Assembly: GCA_964368965.1 (NCBI GenBank)
Contig: CAYJDR010000061.1
Location: 1-8,016 of the forward strand
Origin: CAYJDR01 sp964368965
GTDB taxonomy: Bacteria > Chrysiogenota > Deferribacteres > Deferribacterales > Mucispirillaceae
Direction: 5' to 3'
Length of the DNA: 8,016 nt
Shown: piece by piece, positions 1 through 5,293 of the stretch
How positions within the stretch are numbered: position 1 is the stretch's first letter
How the letters are laid out: every line of letters begins with the position of its first letter
The notes under the pieces: generated by a model
What the model saw: only the letters and a program-made list of their open reading frames with translations
What the model was told of the DNA's origin: nothing
Databases searched by the model: none
Made by a program: the position numbers and the translations under genes

Positions 1-46
1 TAGTGTATATATTATTATAATACAATATATATCGAGGCATTATAAA

Positions 47-64
47 ATTCAAGTACTTTTGAAT
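47..64 (-). terminator. Weak hairpin downstream of the minus-strand cluster
   Basis: Six-base inverted repeat ATTCAA / TTGAAT around a six-base spacer, a few bases past the stop codon of the last gene of the minus-strand cluster (stop at 72-74). Read on the minus strand it is followed by TTTTAT. The stem is all A/T except one G-C pair, so it would be weak. It is in the right place for a terminator, but nothing else supports it. Confidence 0.25.
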
Positions 65-71
65 ATCAGTG

Positions 72-701
72 CTAACGCTCTTTCAAAACTTGTGGTATGG
101 AAATACCTGATATTTCTTTAACTTCGAATGGGTTATGGGTGATATGGAATAATTCTTTTGATAAATTTATAGCGATAAAGTCGCCATCATCTAATAACTT
201 AATTGAGAAATATACATTATTATCTATTTCAACCATTTGCACGTGCGATTTCGCAATCAAGCTTTTATCATGCTCGTCTAACACATCATCAAGCTTGTCA
301 AAGTCTTCATTTTCCTGAAAAACTTTAACAATATTGCTAACATCTATTTTGCTAACATCAAATTTGCTTTTCTTGTTAAAATCTAAAATGATGCCACTTA
401 CTAAACCAGCTACAACAAAGATTGTTACGCTTTCGTAAGCCTGTGTATTCGCACAGAATAATTTTATATTAGCAATCTGGAAATTGTCTGACTTCTCGTT
501 AATGTATCGCTTGTAAACTTCATGATTATAGTAAAATTCGATATAATTTTCATCAATACATGTGTTTTTTCTATACCCTTTGATTACGCCATCGTTCAAT
601 GCAGATAAAAGGTAAGCATAATCATTAGGAAGCACGCTTAATGCTTCCTTGATTATTGAAACAATATCTTCTGTTTTAACTTTTCTAAATAGATTTAACA
701 T
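72..701 (-). CDS. Hypothetical protein, 209 aa, last gene of the ridA-led cluster
   Basis: I do not recognise this protein with confidence. It has no signal peptide and is probably cytosolic. One moderately hydrophobic stretch (about residues 92-107, VTIFVVAGLVSGIIL) is short and looks more like buried beta-strands than a membrane helix. Two parts vaguely recall SMI1/KNR4 (SUKH) proteins: an LPNDYAYLL segment near residues 24-32 and a C-terminal GDFIAINL...HITHNPFEVKEI segment near residues 173-197. This resemblance is by eye only. The gene starts 6 bases after the GNAT stop codon. The bases before its ATG (TTAAGCATTA on the minus strand) contain no Shine-Dalgarno sequence, unlike the other genes in the cluster, so translation may depend on coupling to the upstream gene. 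The gene is clearly real: a long uninterrupted frame in operon arrangement. The function is unknown. Confidence 0.8.
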   Translation of the reverse strand: MLNLFRKVKTEDIVSIIKEALSVLPNDYAYLLSALNDGVIKGYRKNTCIDENYIEFYYNHEVYKRYINEKSDNFQIANIKLFCANTQAYESVTIFVVAGLVSGIILDFNKKSKFDVSKIDVSNIVKVFQENEDFDKLDDVLDEHDKSLIAKSHVQMVEIDNNVYFSIKLLDDGDFIAINLSKELFHITHNPFEVKEISGISIPQVLKER

Positions 702-707
702 TAATGC

Positions 708-1205
708 TTAAAACTTTTTATCAAAAGCAATTTTGTTGCTATTATCAAACCAAATGTCACCACGGTATGTAAAACCGCATTTACCTAGCACGTGTTGCAT
801 TTTTTTATTGTCTTCGTCAGTATCAACCCTGAAGTATGTTACACCACGTTCACGGCTCATTTCTTCAACAAGCGTAAAGATTTTATCAGCAAGCTTTTTA
901 CCACGTGCGTTTTCGCTCATCGCCATGCGGTGCACAACAACGTAAGGTTCATCGCATACCCACTCGCCTTTTAGCTCGTTATATGCTGGCTCGCCGTCAT
1001 AGTCTATAAATAGATATGCTAGTTTTTCGCCGTTTTCCTCAACAAAATAGCCTTTGCCAATCTCTGCATCGCTCACAAGTAGTTCATGGCTAGGGTAGCC
1101 ACTTTGCCATTGGTCAATGCCTTGTGCTTTTAGGTGTGCTTTTGCAGAGTTGATTATCTCCATTGCGATATCAACTTCATGTGGTTGCATTACAACTAGT
1201 TTCAT
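708..1205 (-). CDS. GNAT-family N-acetyltransferase
   Basis: A 165-residue protein of usual length for a single-domain GNAT enzyme, which transfers an acetyl group from acetyl-CoA to an amine; the substrate cannot be read from the sequence. The N-terminal part has the GIDQWQSGYP stretch (about residues 29-38) that I associate with a common Bacillota GNAT subgroup. Motif A follows in the middle: strand VVVHRMAMS (about 89-97), then NARGKKLADKIF, which contains the pyrophosphate-binding RGK turn. A Lys (K104) stands where a second Gly is common in this motif. Motif B is DTDEDNKKMQHVLGKCGFTYRG (about 128-149), ending in the typical GF preceding the last strand. The start is supported by AAGGGG at 1212-1217, which overlaps the stop codon of the PLP-enzyme gene ahead of it; the intergenic gap is 10 bases. 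It may modify a product of the neighbouring enzymes, but that is speculation. Confidence 0.9.
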   Translation of the reverse strand: MKLVVMQPHEVDIAMEIINSAKAHLKAQGIDQWQSGYPSHELLVSDAEIGKGYFVEENGEKLAYLFIDYDGEPAYNELKGEWVCDEPYVVVHRMAMSENARGKKLADKIFTLVEEMSRERGVTYFRVDTDEDNKKMQHVLGKCGFTYRGDIWFDNSNKIAFDKKF

Positions 1206-1215
1206 TTTTTACCCC

Positions 1216-2313
1216 TTACTTATCCGACTTCAGCCCAGCGCCACACATAGGGATTAATGTGTCTGGCAATTCACCATGCTCTTTGCAATAGTCAAGATAT
1301 GCTGTATATGTCGCCGCTGTTGTATGCTCGCAATATACGCCTTTCCTAGCTAATACTTCCCTTGCTGGTAAAATGCCACCCTCGTTTATAGAAATGACTT
1401 TCATGTCATATTTATAGATGTACTCTAAAATCTCTTTACCGCGCATAGGCTCACCGATAGCGATACCCTCTGCGAGTGTTGGAACAGGCGTAACTTTTGC
1501 TGGCTCGTCTGACTTCTCTAGCCATGCTTTTAAGAACGGGTCGCAATGCTCGCTTTGTACTGCAAATATTTGAGGGAACTCCGAAATCACTCCAGACTCA
1601 AGCAAATGCTCCAACGCTTTCACAACGCCTATTACTAAAGTTCCGTTACCTAGTGGGATAAATATATTTTTTGGTATCCTTCCAAGTTGTTCATAGGTTT
1701 CATAAATATATGTTTTTGTACCTTCATAGAAGAATGGGTTATAAACATGATTTGCATAGTAGATATTATCTTCCGTAACTTTTTTACGGCATGCATCAGC
1801 GCACATATCGCGCGTACCTTTAGTGATTGTAACACTTGAGCCGTGTGCTTTTATCATGTTGATTTTCTTATCAGAAGTTCCCTCAGGGACAAATATCTCA
1901 CACTTGATACCAGCCTTGCCAGCATATGCTGCAACACTATTGCCTGCGTTTCCGCTACTATCTTGAACGACGCTATCAACACCAATCGCTTTGCAATGGG
2001 CAACCAACATAACAGCGCCCCTATCTTTGAACGATAGTGTCGGCATCATGTAGTCCATTTTCAACATGACATTTTCATCAAAGTTTACGATAGGCGACAT
2101 ACCCTCGCCAAGCGTGATATCACGCCAATGGTCGCCGTCAATCGCCATAAACTCACGATATCTAAAAATATTCCAAGCACTTCTATCAATTAAGTTTAAA
2201 TCAAACTTCTTAGGTGTATAATCTAGTTTCCATAGTCCACCACAATCGCACTTAGGTTTTCTTGTAGCGACGCTTTCAGTTACGCTACACTCTGCGCATA
2301 TAAAATTCACCAT
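1216..2313 (-). CDS. Threonine-synthase-like PLP-dependent enzyme
   Basis: A 365-residue fold-type II pyridoxal-phosphate enzyme of the threonine synthase/dehydratase group. Four cysteines in the first 25 residues (C6, C9, C22, C24, last followed by GG) form a small zinc-ribbon-like N-terminus, as seen in many threonine synthases. PTLSFKDRG (91-99) carries the expected PLP lysine, K96. SSGNAGNS (119-126) is the substrate/cofactor loop, PLGNGT (220-225) the glycine-rich phosphate-binding loop, and GAGLKS near the C-terminus corresponds to the final PLP-contact motif. Threonine synthase converts O-phosphohomoserine to threonine; related enzymes deaminate threonine, serine or diaminopropionate. 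No hom or thrB gene is next to it, and it is coupled to a RidA gene, so a lyase activity is also possible and I withhold a symbol. The ATG overlaps the ridA stop in ATGGTGA, and GGAGGTGA precedes it inside the ridA 3' end. Confidence 0.9.
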   Translation of the reverse strand: MVNFICAECSVTESVATRKPKCDCGGLWKLDYTPKKFDLNLIDRSAWNIFRYREFMAIDGDHWRDITLGEGMSPIVNFDENVMLKMDYMMPTLSFKDRGAVMLVAHCKAIGVDSVVQDSSGNAGNSVAAYAGKAGIKCEIFVPEGTSDKKINMIKAHGSSVTITKGTRDMCADACRKKVTEDNIYYANHVYNPFFYEGTKTYIYETYEQLGRIPKNIFIPLGNGTLVIGVVKALEHLLESGVISEFPQIFAVQSEHCDPFLKAWLEKSDEPAKVTPVPTLAEGIAIGEPMRGKEILEYIYKYDMKVISINEGGILPAREVLARKGVYCEHTTAATYTAYLDYCKEHGELPDTLIPMCGAGLKSDK

Positions 2314-2684
2314 TTCACCTCCGCAATAGCCTCTATCTCAACAAGGCAACCAAAATGCAGCTCTGGCACAGGCACAACAGCCCTTGCTGGTTTATGCTCG
2401 CCAAAAAACTCTGCATATATTTCGTTTACTACATCCCAATCTTTCATGTTTGCAACATAGATACGGCACTGTACCACTTTTTCACGTGAAACATTTGCTT
2501 CTATCAATACTCTATCAAGGTTCGCTAGCGCCTGCCTTGTGTGCGCCTCGATGCCACATGGCAAATCCCTTGTATCTGGGTTGATAGACAGTTGCCCTGA
2601 TATATAGAGCATACCGTTTGATATGATACCTGCTGAATAATGTCCTTTGTTTTCAGCTAAGTACATTGGTGTAACCTTCTGCAT
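2307..2684 (-). CDS. ridA: RidA (YjgF/YER057c/UK114) family protein
   Basis: A 125-residue protein of standard RidA length. RidA enzymes form trimers with active sites between subunits and hydrolyse enamines/imines such as 2-aminoacrylate, released by PLP enzymes, to 2-oxoacids and ammonia. The family pattern is clear: HYSAGI near the N-terminus, LYISGQL (26-32), CRIYVANMKDWDVVNEIYAEFF in the middle, KPARAVV with the catalytic-type Arg (R101), and VEIEAIAEV with the conserved Glu (E118). With that Arg present it should be a deaminase-competent member. The start is well supported by AAGGAGG at 2690-2696, five bases from the ATG. It is the first gene of the minus-strand cluster, and its stop overlaps the start of the PLP-enzyme gene, which suggests equimolar production. 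A parS-like sequence lies within its coding region at 2478-2493. Paralogue-level naming (TdcF, YabJ etc.) is not possible here. Confidence 0.93.
   Translation of the reverse strand: MQKVTPMYLAENKGHYSAGIISNGMLYISGQLSINPDTRDLPCGIEAHTRQALANLDRVLIEANVSREKVVQCRIYVANMKDWDVVNEIYAEFFGEHKPARAVVPVPELHFGCLVEIEAIAEVKW
2316..2322 (-). promoter_or_regulatory. Strong Shine-Dalgarno for the PLP enzyme, embedded in ridA
   Basis: GGAGGTG on the minus strand, four bases from the end of GGAGG to the ATG at 2313. It lies wholly in the last ridA codons, so ribosomes finishing ridA pass directly over it. Together with the ATGGTGA stop/start overlap this indicates translational coupling and decides the start of the downstream gene. 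Confidence 0.8.
2478..2493. other. parS-like: parS-like ParB/Spo0J binding site inside ridA
   Basis: TTTTTCACGTGAAACA matches the Bacillota chromosomal parS consensus TGTTNCACGTGAAACA at every defined position but the second (T for G). The core TTTCACGTGAAA is a perfect 12-base palindrome. On the minus strand it encodes V-S-R-E-K in RidA. parS sites in Bacillus are often inside genes and cluster near the replication origin. By simple arithmetic with equal base frequencies, a match this good is expected well under once per 1,000 windows of this size. However, the Ser-Arg-Glu codons TCA CGT GAA produce the palindrome core by themselves. No ParB gene is in the window. Confidence 0.45.
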
Positions 2685-2705
2685 GGATCCCTCCTTACTT
2701 ATACT

Positions 2706-2740
2706 AGTCTATATATAGCATAACAAATGTTCAAATAAAA
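2706..2740 (-). promoter_or_regulatory. Candidate promoter(s) for the ridA-led cluster
   Basis: On the minus strand there are two overlapping possibilities. One is TTGAAC (2729-2734), 17 bases, then TAGACT (2706-2711). The other is an extended -10, TGCTATATA (2712-2720), with an AT-rich but poor -35 TTTTAT at 2735-2740. The first pairs better but would start transcription almost at the ribosome-binding site. The region is the only gap upstream of the cluster, so a promoter is expected here; which one is used cannot be decided by eye. Confidence 0.4.
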
Positions 2741-2748
2741 CAAAAAAC

Positions 2749-2777
2749 TTGACACAGACACTATCTAGTTCCATACT
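2749..2777 (+). promoter_or_regulatory. Sigma-A-type promoter of the DUF2695-WGR-DUF4240 operon
   Basis: A perfect -35 TTGACA (2749-2754), a 17-base spacer, and a -10 CATACT (2772-2777, four of six to consensus). Predicted transcription begins near 2784, giving a leader of about 16 bases before the ATG at 2800, with the Shine-Dalgarno GAGG at 2789-2792. A leader this short leaves no room for a riboswitch or attenuator. It is divergent from the ridA promoter region, with 115 bases between the two start codons. Confidence 0.65.
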
Positions 2778-2799
2778 CAAGCATTAGCGAGGTAAACAT

Positions 2800-3060
2800 A
2801 TGGTTGATAAAAAAGCACTTAAAGATGCTTGGAAAACATCGCAACAAAAAGAGTATATTTTGACAAATGATGAGGCGAATGATTTGCTCGACTATCTTGA
2901 AGAAATTGAAGAGTGCGACCACACATTAAAGCATACAAAAGCGTGGCTTGCGGAAAATATAGAAGAAGATAAAATTGAAGCAGTATTGCAAGAGCTTGAA
3001 GAAATGGGCGGATATTGCGATTGTGAAGTAGCGATGAATTGCTACGAAGATTATATGTAA
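2800..3060 (+). CDS. DUF2695-type small Cys/His protein
   Basis: An 86-residue acidic protein whose pattern fits DUF2695: ECDHTLKHTKAWL (about residues 38-50) and, after a helical acidic stretch, GGYCDCEVAMNCYED (70-84). C39, H41, H45, C73 and C75 are spaced so that a metal site is plausible, but no function has been established for the family as far as I know. The region between the two motifs is rich in Glu and probably helical. The start ATG has GAGG seven bases upstream and an excellent promoter just before it. This is the first gene of a four-gene operon; the next ORF begins 11 bases after its stop. The family assignment is by recognition of the motif, not by search. Confidence 0.85.
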   Translation: MVDKKALKDAWKTSQQKEYILTNDEANDLLDYLEEIEECDHTLKHTKAWLAENIEEDKIEAVLQELEEMGGYCDCEVAMNCYEDYM

Positions 3061-3071
3061 GGGGCTACATT

Positions 3072-3773
3072 ATGAAAAGAGCATTCATCTTTCAAGATGC
3101 AAAATCAAATAAATTTTGGGCTATCGAAACAATAGATAATGAACTATGTGTTCACTATGGCAAAATTGGCACTATTGGCAAATATGAAATAAAAGAATTT
3201 GACAGCGACGCCGAGTGCCAAAAACAAGCTGAAAAACTCATAGCAAGCAAAACTAAGAAAGGCTATACAGAAGATACAGGCTTTGACTATAACGCATGCA
3301 TATATATTGATAGCGAAGACTTTGGGCCTCATCCACTAACATCTCACCCAAGTTATAGAGCGTTAGTTGCACATGAAGAAGATTTTTTCTATAGCCAGAT
3401 GGACGAAGAATCACCGTTCGGAAGCGATGAAGGTAGCGACACTTTATGGAACTTATCTGACATGTTGCGCAAAAAGCCTGAGCTTGATTTCTCTAGCTAT
3501 CCAAAATACCAAACGGAACGTGATGGAAGCATGAAGTATATCACACCTGATGACTCACTTAATAATTGGGAAAACATTGAGCAAATCGAAAGCGACATGT
3601 CAACGATAGCAACAGCGTTTGCGCAAATAAAAATGACAGGCAAACTCAATGCAGATTTAAAAGAAATTGCACTTAAAGCTATCAAAAGAATGTTGCATGA
3701 AAAAGATGGCGAAGCATTAACAGAAACTGGCAAACTATTATATACCACACTAGAAAAATTTGAGGCATGTTAA
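3072..3773 (+). CDS. WGR-domain protein (MolR-like), 233 aa
   Basis: The N-terminal ~65 residues form a WGR domain: RAFIFQDAKSNKFWAIE, then LCVHYGKIGTIGKYEIKEF, then an alpha-helix with AEKLIASKTKKGY. The signature Trp-Gly-Arg is replaced by Tyr-Gly-Lys (Y29-G30-K31). WGR domains occur in eukaryotic PARPs, where they contact DNA and help activation, and in bacterial MolR-type proteins of unclear role. Residues ~85-120 hold FGPHPLTSHP and PFGSDEGSDTL, the latter a block I recall from other WGR-linked bacterial proteins. The C-terminal ~80 residues are helical. I chose ATG 3072 because AAGGGG (3059-3064) stands seven bases before it; an in-frame TTG at 3039 would lie inside the previous gene and has no such site. 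The stop is one base from the next ATG, so coupling is likely. No catalytic domain is visible. Confidence 0.85.
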   Translation: MKRAFIFQDAKSNKFWAIETIDNELCVHYGKIGTIGKYEIKEFDSDAECQKQAEKLIASKTKKGYTEDTGFDYNACIYIDSEDFGPHPLTSHPSYRALVAHEEDFFYSQMDEESPFGSDEGSDTLWNLSDMLRKKPELDFSSYPKYQTERDGSMKYITPDDSLNNWENIEQIESDMSTIATAFAQIKMTGKLNADLKEIALKAIKRMLHEKDGEALTETGKLLYTTLEKFEAC

Positions 3774-3774
3774 G

Positions 3775-4584
3775 ATGTTAGACAAAAAAGCTGAAAAGAT
3801 ATTGATGTCAACTTATTGGAATAATGGTTGGCGATTTAATGTTTTATCAACTAGCGAAATAATTGAGAAAGGGTTTATAACTCAAGCAGATTTTGACTAT
3901 GCAAAAAGCAAAGGGCTAATGTTTGATGATGAAACACTCACACATGATGAAATGCTTAAACGCACGCTTGAAGCATACCAAAAAATCGACATACAAGATA
4001 TCATAAAAGCGTTTTTATCTAGCTTATCAACAAAGGCACTTTATCAACGCTCTGCGATCACTAGCTATAACTATGCAAGCAAACTATCGGCACACAAATA
4101 TGAATGCGCAGATGAAGATGGCTACACTTGCGATGTTTGCAGAGGCTTGGGTATAGATACCTCTGATTATGATGATAATAACTTCAACACCTTAAACTTT
4201 GAACGCATAAAATGGGGCGGCATACGCCATAACGATCTATCATACATCATGTTCAACTTAGAACAGTTTTTAACATTAGATATCTCTGAGCCAACAAGCG
4301 AAGATATTGACATATTTAAAAACATCATCAAAACTATAGAGCAAACTGCACCAAACGATGCAGCGCGCCAGCTTAGCAACAACTTGAAAGATGTACTGCC
4401 TGCAACAAAAGCTCAACGAGATGTAATTGTTGAAATACTATTTCACCTTGGGGTAATCAAGCAAGCAAAAACTCGCCCTATGCGTGGGCCAAAAAATGAT
4501 TGGGCTTGTGGTCTTGATGACTGGCGCGGCGAAGATGGAATTAATATAGAAGCATTAAATAAATATTTCAAACAATACTTATAG
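3775..4584 (+). CDS. Unknown 269-aa protein with Cys cluster, WGR-operon member
   Basis: I do not recognise a named family. Visible parts: an N-terminal STYWNNGW segment (12-19) followed by ITQADFDYAKSKGLMF (35-50), which resembles the start of other WGR-neighbourhood proteins; a helical middle; H107-x3-C111-x7-C119-x2-C122 (HKYECADEDGYTCDVC), a possible metal site; WGGIRHND near 147-154; and a C-terminal RGPKNDWACGLDDWRGEDG with C245 as a possible further ligand. No signal peptide or membrane helix is seen. ATG 3775 is favoured over an in-frame TTG at 3760, which would start within the WGR gene; GAGG at 3762-3765 is nine bases from the ATG. The WGR stop (TAA 3771-3773) is one base away, so the two are almost certainly translated together. 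Its role is unknown; physical interaction with the WGR protein is a reasonable guess. Confidence 0.8.
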   Translation: MLDKKAEKILMSTYWNNGWRFNVLSTSEIIEKGFITQADFDYAKSKGLMFDDETLTHDEMLKRTLEAYQKIDIQDIIKAFLSSLSTKALYQRSAITSYNYASKLSAHKYECADEDGYTCDVCRGLGIDTSDYDDNNFNTLNFERIKWGGIRHNDLSYIMFNLEQFLTLDISEPTSEDIDIFKNIIKTIEQTAPNDAARQLSNNLKDVLPATKAQRDVIVEILFHLGVIKQAKTRPMRGPKNDWACGLDDWRGEDGINIEALNKYFKQYL

Positions 4585-4593
4585 AGGAAAAAC

Positions 4594-5139
4594 ATGAACA
4601 AAGAACAATTTTGGACACTAATTGACGAAGCAAAAATCAATGATGGAAACACATTTCAAGAAGGTATAGAAGCACTTTTAGAAGTACTTGATAAAATGGA
4701 AGTTGATGAATTAATCGCATTCCAACACTACTTTGACGGCTATAAAGAACTTGCTAGAAAACCATTAATTGAAGGCTTAGCTGCAATTTGCATGGGTGTC
4801 GAAAACCGTGACGAAGCAACTGATTTAAGCGACTTCTTCATCGATACGCTCGTGCTTATGGGCAAGGATAGATTTTTACGCACACTTGAAGAGCCTAACA
4901 CATTTACTGAAACATTTGAGTTAAACTTCGGTGGCGAATACGATATCGAAACACTTAACTGCATCACATACCCACTTGTTGAAAGCAAAACAGACGACAG
5001 CTACCGTGACTTATATGAAGAATATGTGCTTGATGAACAACTAGAAAACGATATCACATACTCTGTAAACATAGATATTGAGTGGGATAGTGTCGAAGAA
5101 CTTGCTGAATACCTTGCAGAACTCATACAAGCAATGTGA
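4594..5139 (+). CDS. DUF4240-type protein, last gene of the WGR operon
   Basis: A 181-residue acidic protein. The N-terminus KEQFWTLIDEAKIN (3-16) followed by a helix with LEVLDKMEVDELIAFQHYFDGY (about 29-50) is the DUF4240 pattern (the FW-x-LID opening and the 'eLp-x-eEi-x-x-F' region). The middle has DLSDFFIDTLVLMGKDRFLRTLEEPNTF (about 77-104), matching the family's 'F..WLI..G...F..al.dPd.l' region. The C-terminal ~60 residues are very acidic and not obviously part of the domain. WGR and DUF4240 are, to my knowledge, fused in some bacterial proteins, which ties this gene functionally to the WGR gene two places upstream. Start: GAGGAAA at 4584-4590 just before the ATG; the gap to the previous stop is 9 bases. 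The biochemical function of DUF4240 is not known to me. Confidence 0.85.
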   Translation: MNKEQFWTLIDEAKINDGNTFQEGIEALLEVLDKMEVDELIAFQHYFDGYKELARKPLIEGLAAICMGVENRDEATDLSDFFIDTLVLMGKDRFLRTLEEPNTFTETFELNFGGEYDIETLNCITYPLVESKTDDSYRDLYEEYVLDEQLENDITYSVNIDIEWDSVEELAEYLAELIQAM

Positions 5140-5214
5140 ACTTCTAATGATTTTATATTAAAATAGCATAACATCTGTTTTAGTGTTTTAATTTTTTAAT
5201 GCTACTACTTGCAA

Positions 5215-5243
5215 TTCTTTTATTTTTGTATATACTGTATAAT
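5215..5243 (+). promoter_or_regulatory. Candidate promoter of the EAL gene
   Basis: A perfect -10 TATAAT at 5238-5243, with only a poor -35 (TTCTTT, 5215-5220) at 17 bases. The -10 overlaps a perfect 5-1-5 inverted repeat, TATACTGTATA (5231-5241), which could be an operator or chance in AT-rich DNA. Transcription would start near 5250, which excludes the in-frame GTG at 5246 as a start codon and leaves ATG 5273 or 5294. Confidence 0.45.
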
Positions 5244-5293
5244 TAGTGGGTAATTTCTATTCATTATATGTTATGTTACAGCTGAGTTATATT

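Noticed and set aside
6..29. AT-only near-palindrome at the left edge, considered as a PerR/Fur-like box
   Set aside because: It has two mismatches near the centre, does not fit the PerR 7-1-7 consensus, and consists of only A and T apart from one C.
97..318. Open frames opposite real genes (for example 97-318 +, 1843-2037 +, 3144-3332 -, 4740-4988 -, 7259-7471 -)
   Set aside because: They lie inside well-supported genes, lack ribosome-binding sites and resemble no protein family.
788..910. Other CACGTG hexamers (about 791 and 903) considered as parS
   Set aside because: Their flanks do not match the parS consensus; only the site at 2478-2493 does.
2685..2799. T-box or other riboswitch ahead of the ridA/thrC-like genes
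   Set aside because: The whole divergent gap is 115 bases and the predicted leaders are under about 20 bases, too short for such an element.
3039..3071. Upstream TTG start for the WGR gene
   Set aside because: It lies inside the DUF2695 gene and lacks a Shine-Dalgarno; ATG 3072 has AAGGGG seven bases before it.
3760..3774. Upstream TTG start for the 269-aa protein
   Set aside because: It overlaps the WGR gene end; GAGG at 3762-3765 clearly serves ATG 3775.
5157..5197. ATTAAAA / TTTTAAT inverted repeat followed by a T run after the DUF4240 gene
   Set aside because: The stem is entirely A-T with a 22-base loop, which would be too unstable for an intrinsic terminator; it is expected by chance in such AT-rich DNA. 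No better terminator was seen in this gap.
5231..5247. TACTGTATAATTA resembles part of an E. coli LexA box
   Set aside because: The second half-site (CAG at the right distance) is missing, and Bacillota LexA uses a different sequence (CGAAC...GTTCG type).
5246..5293. GTG start for the EAL protein
   Set aside because: It has no ribosome-binding site and is only three bases past a TATAAT -10 element; later ATG codons fit better.
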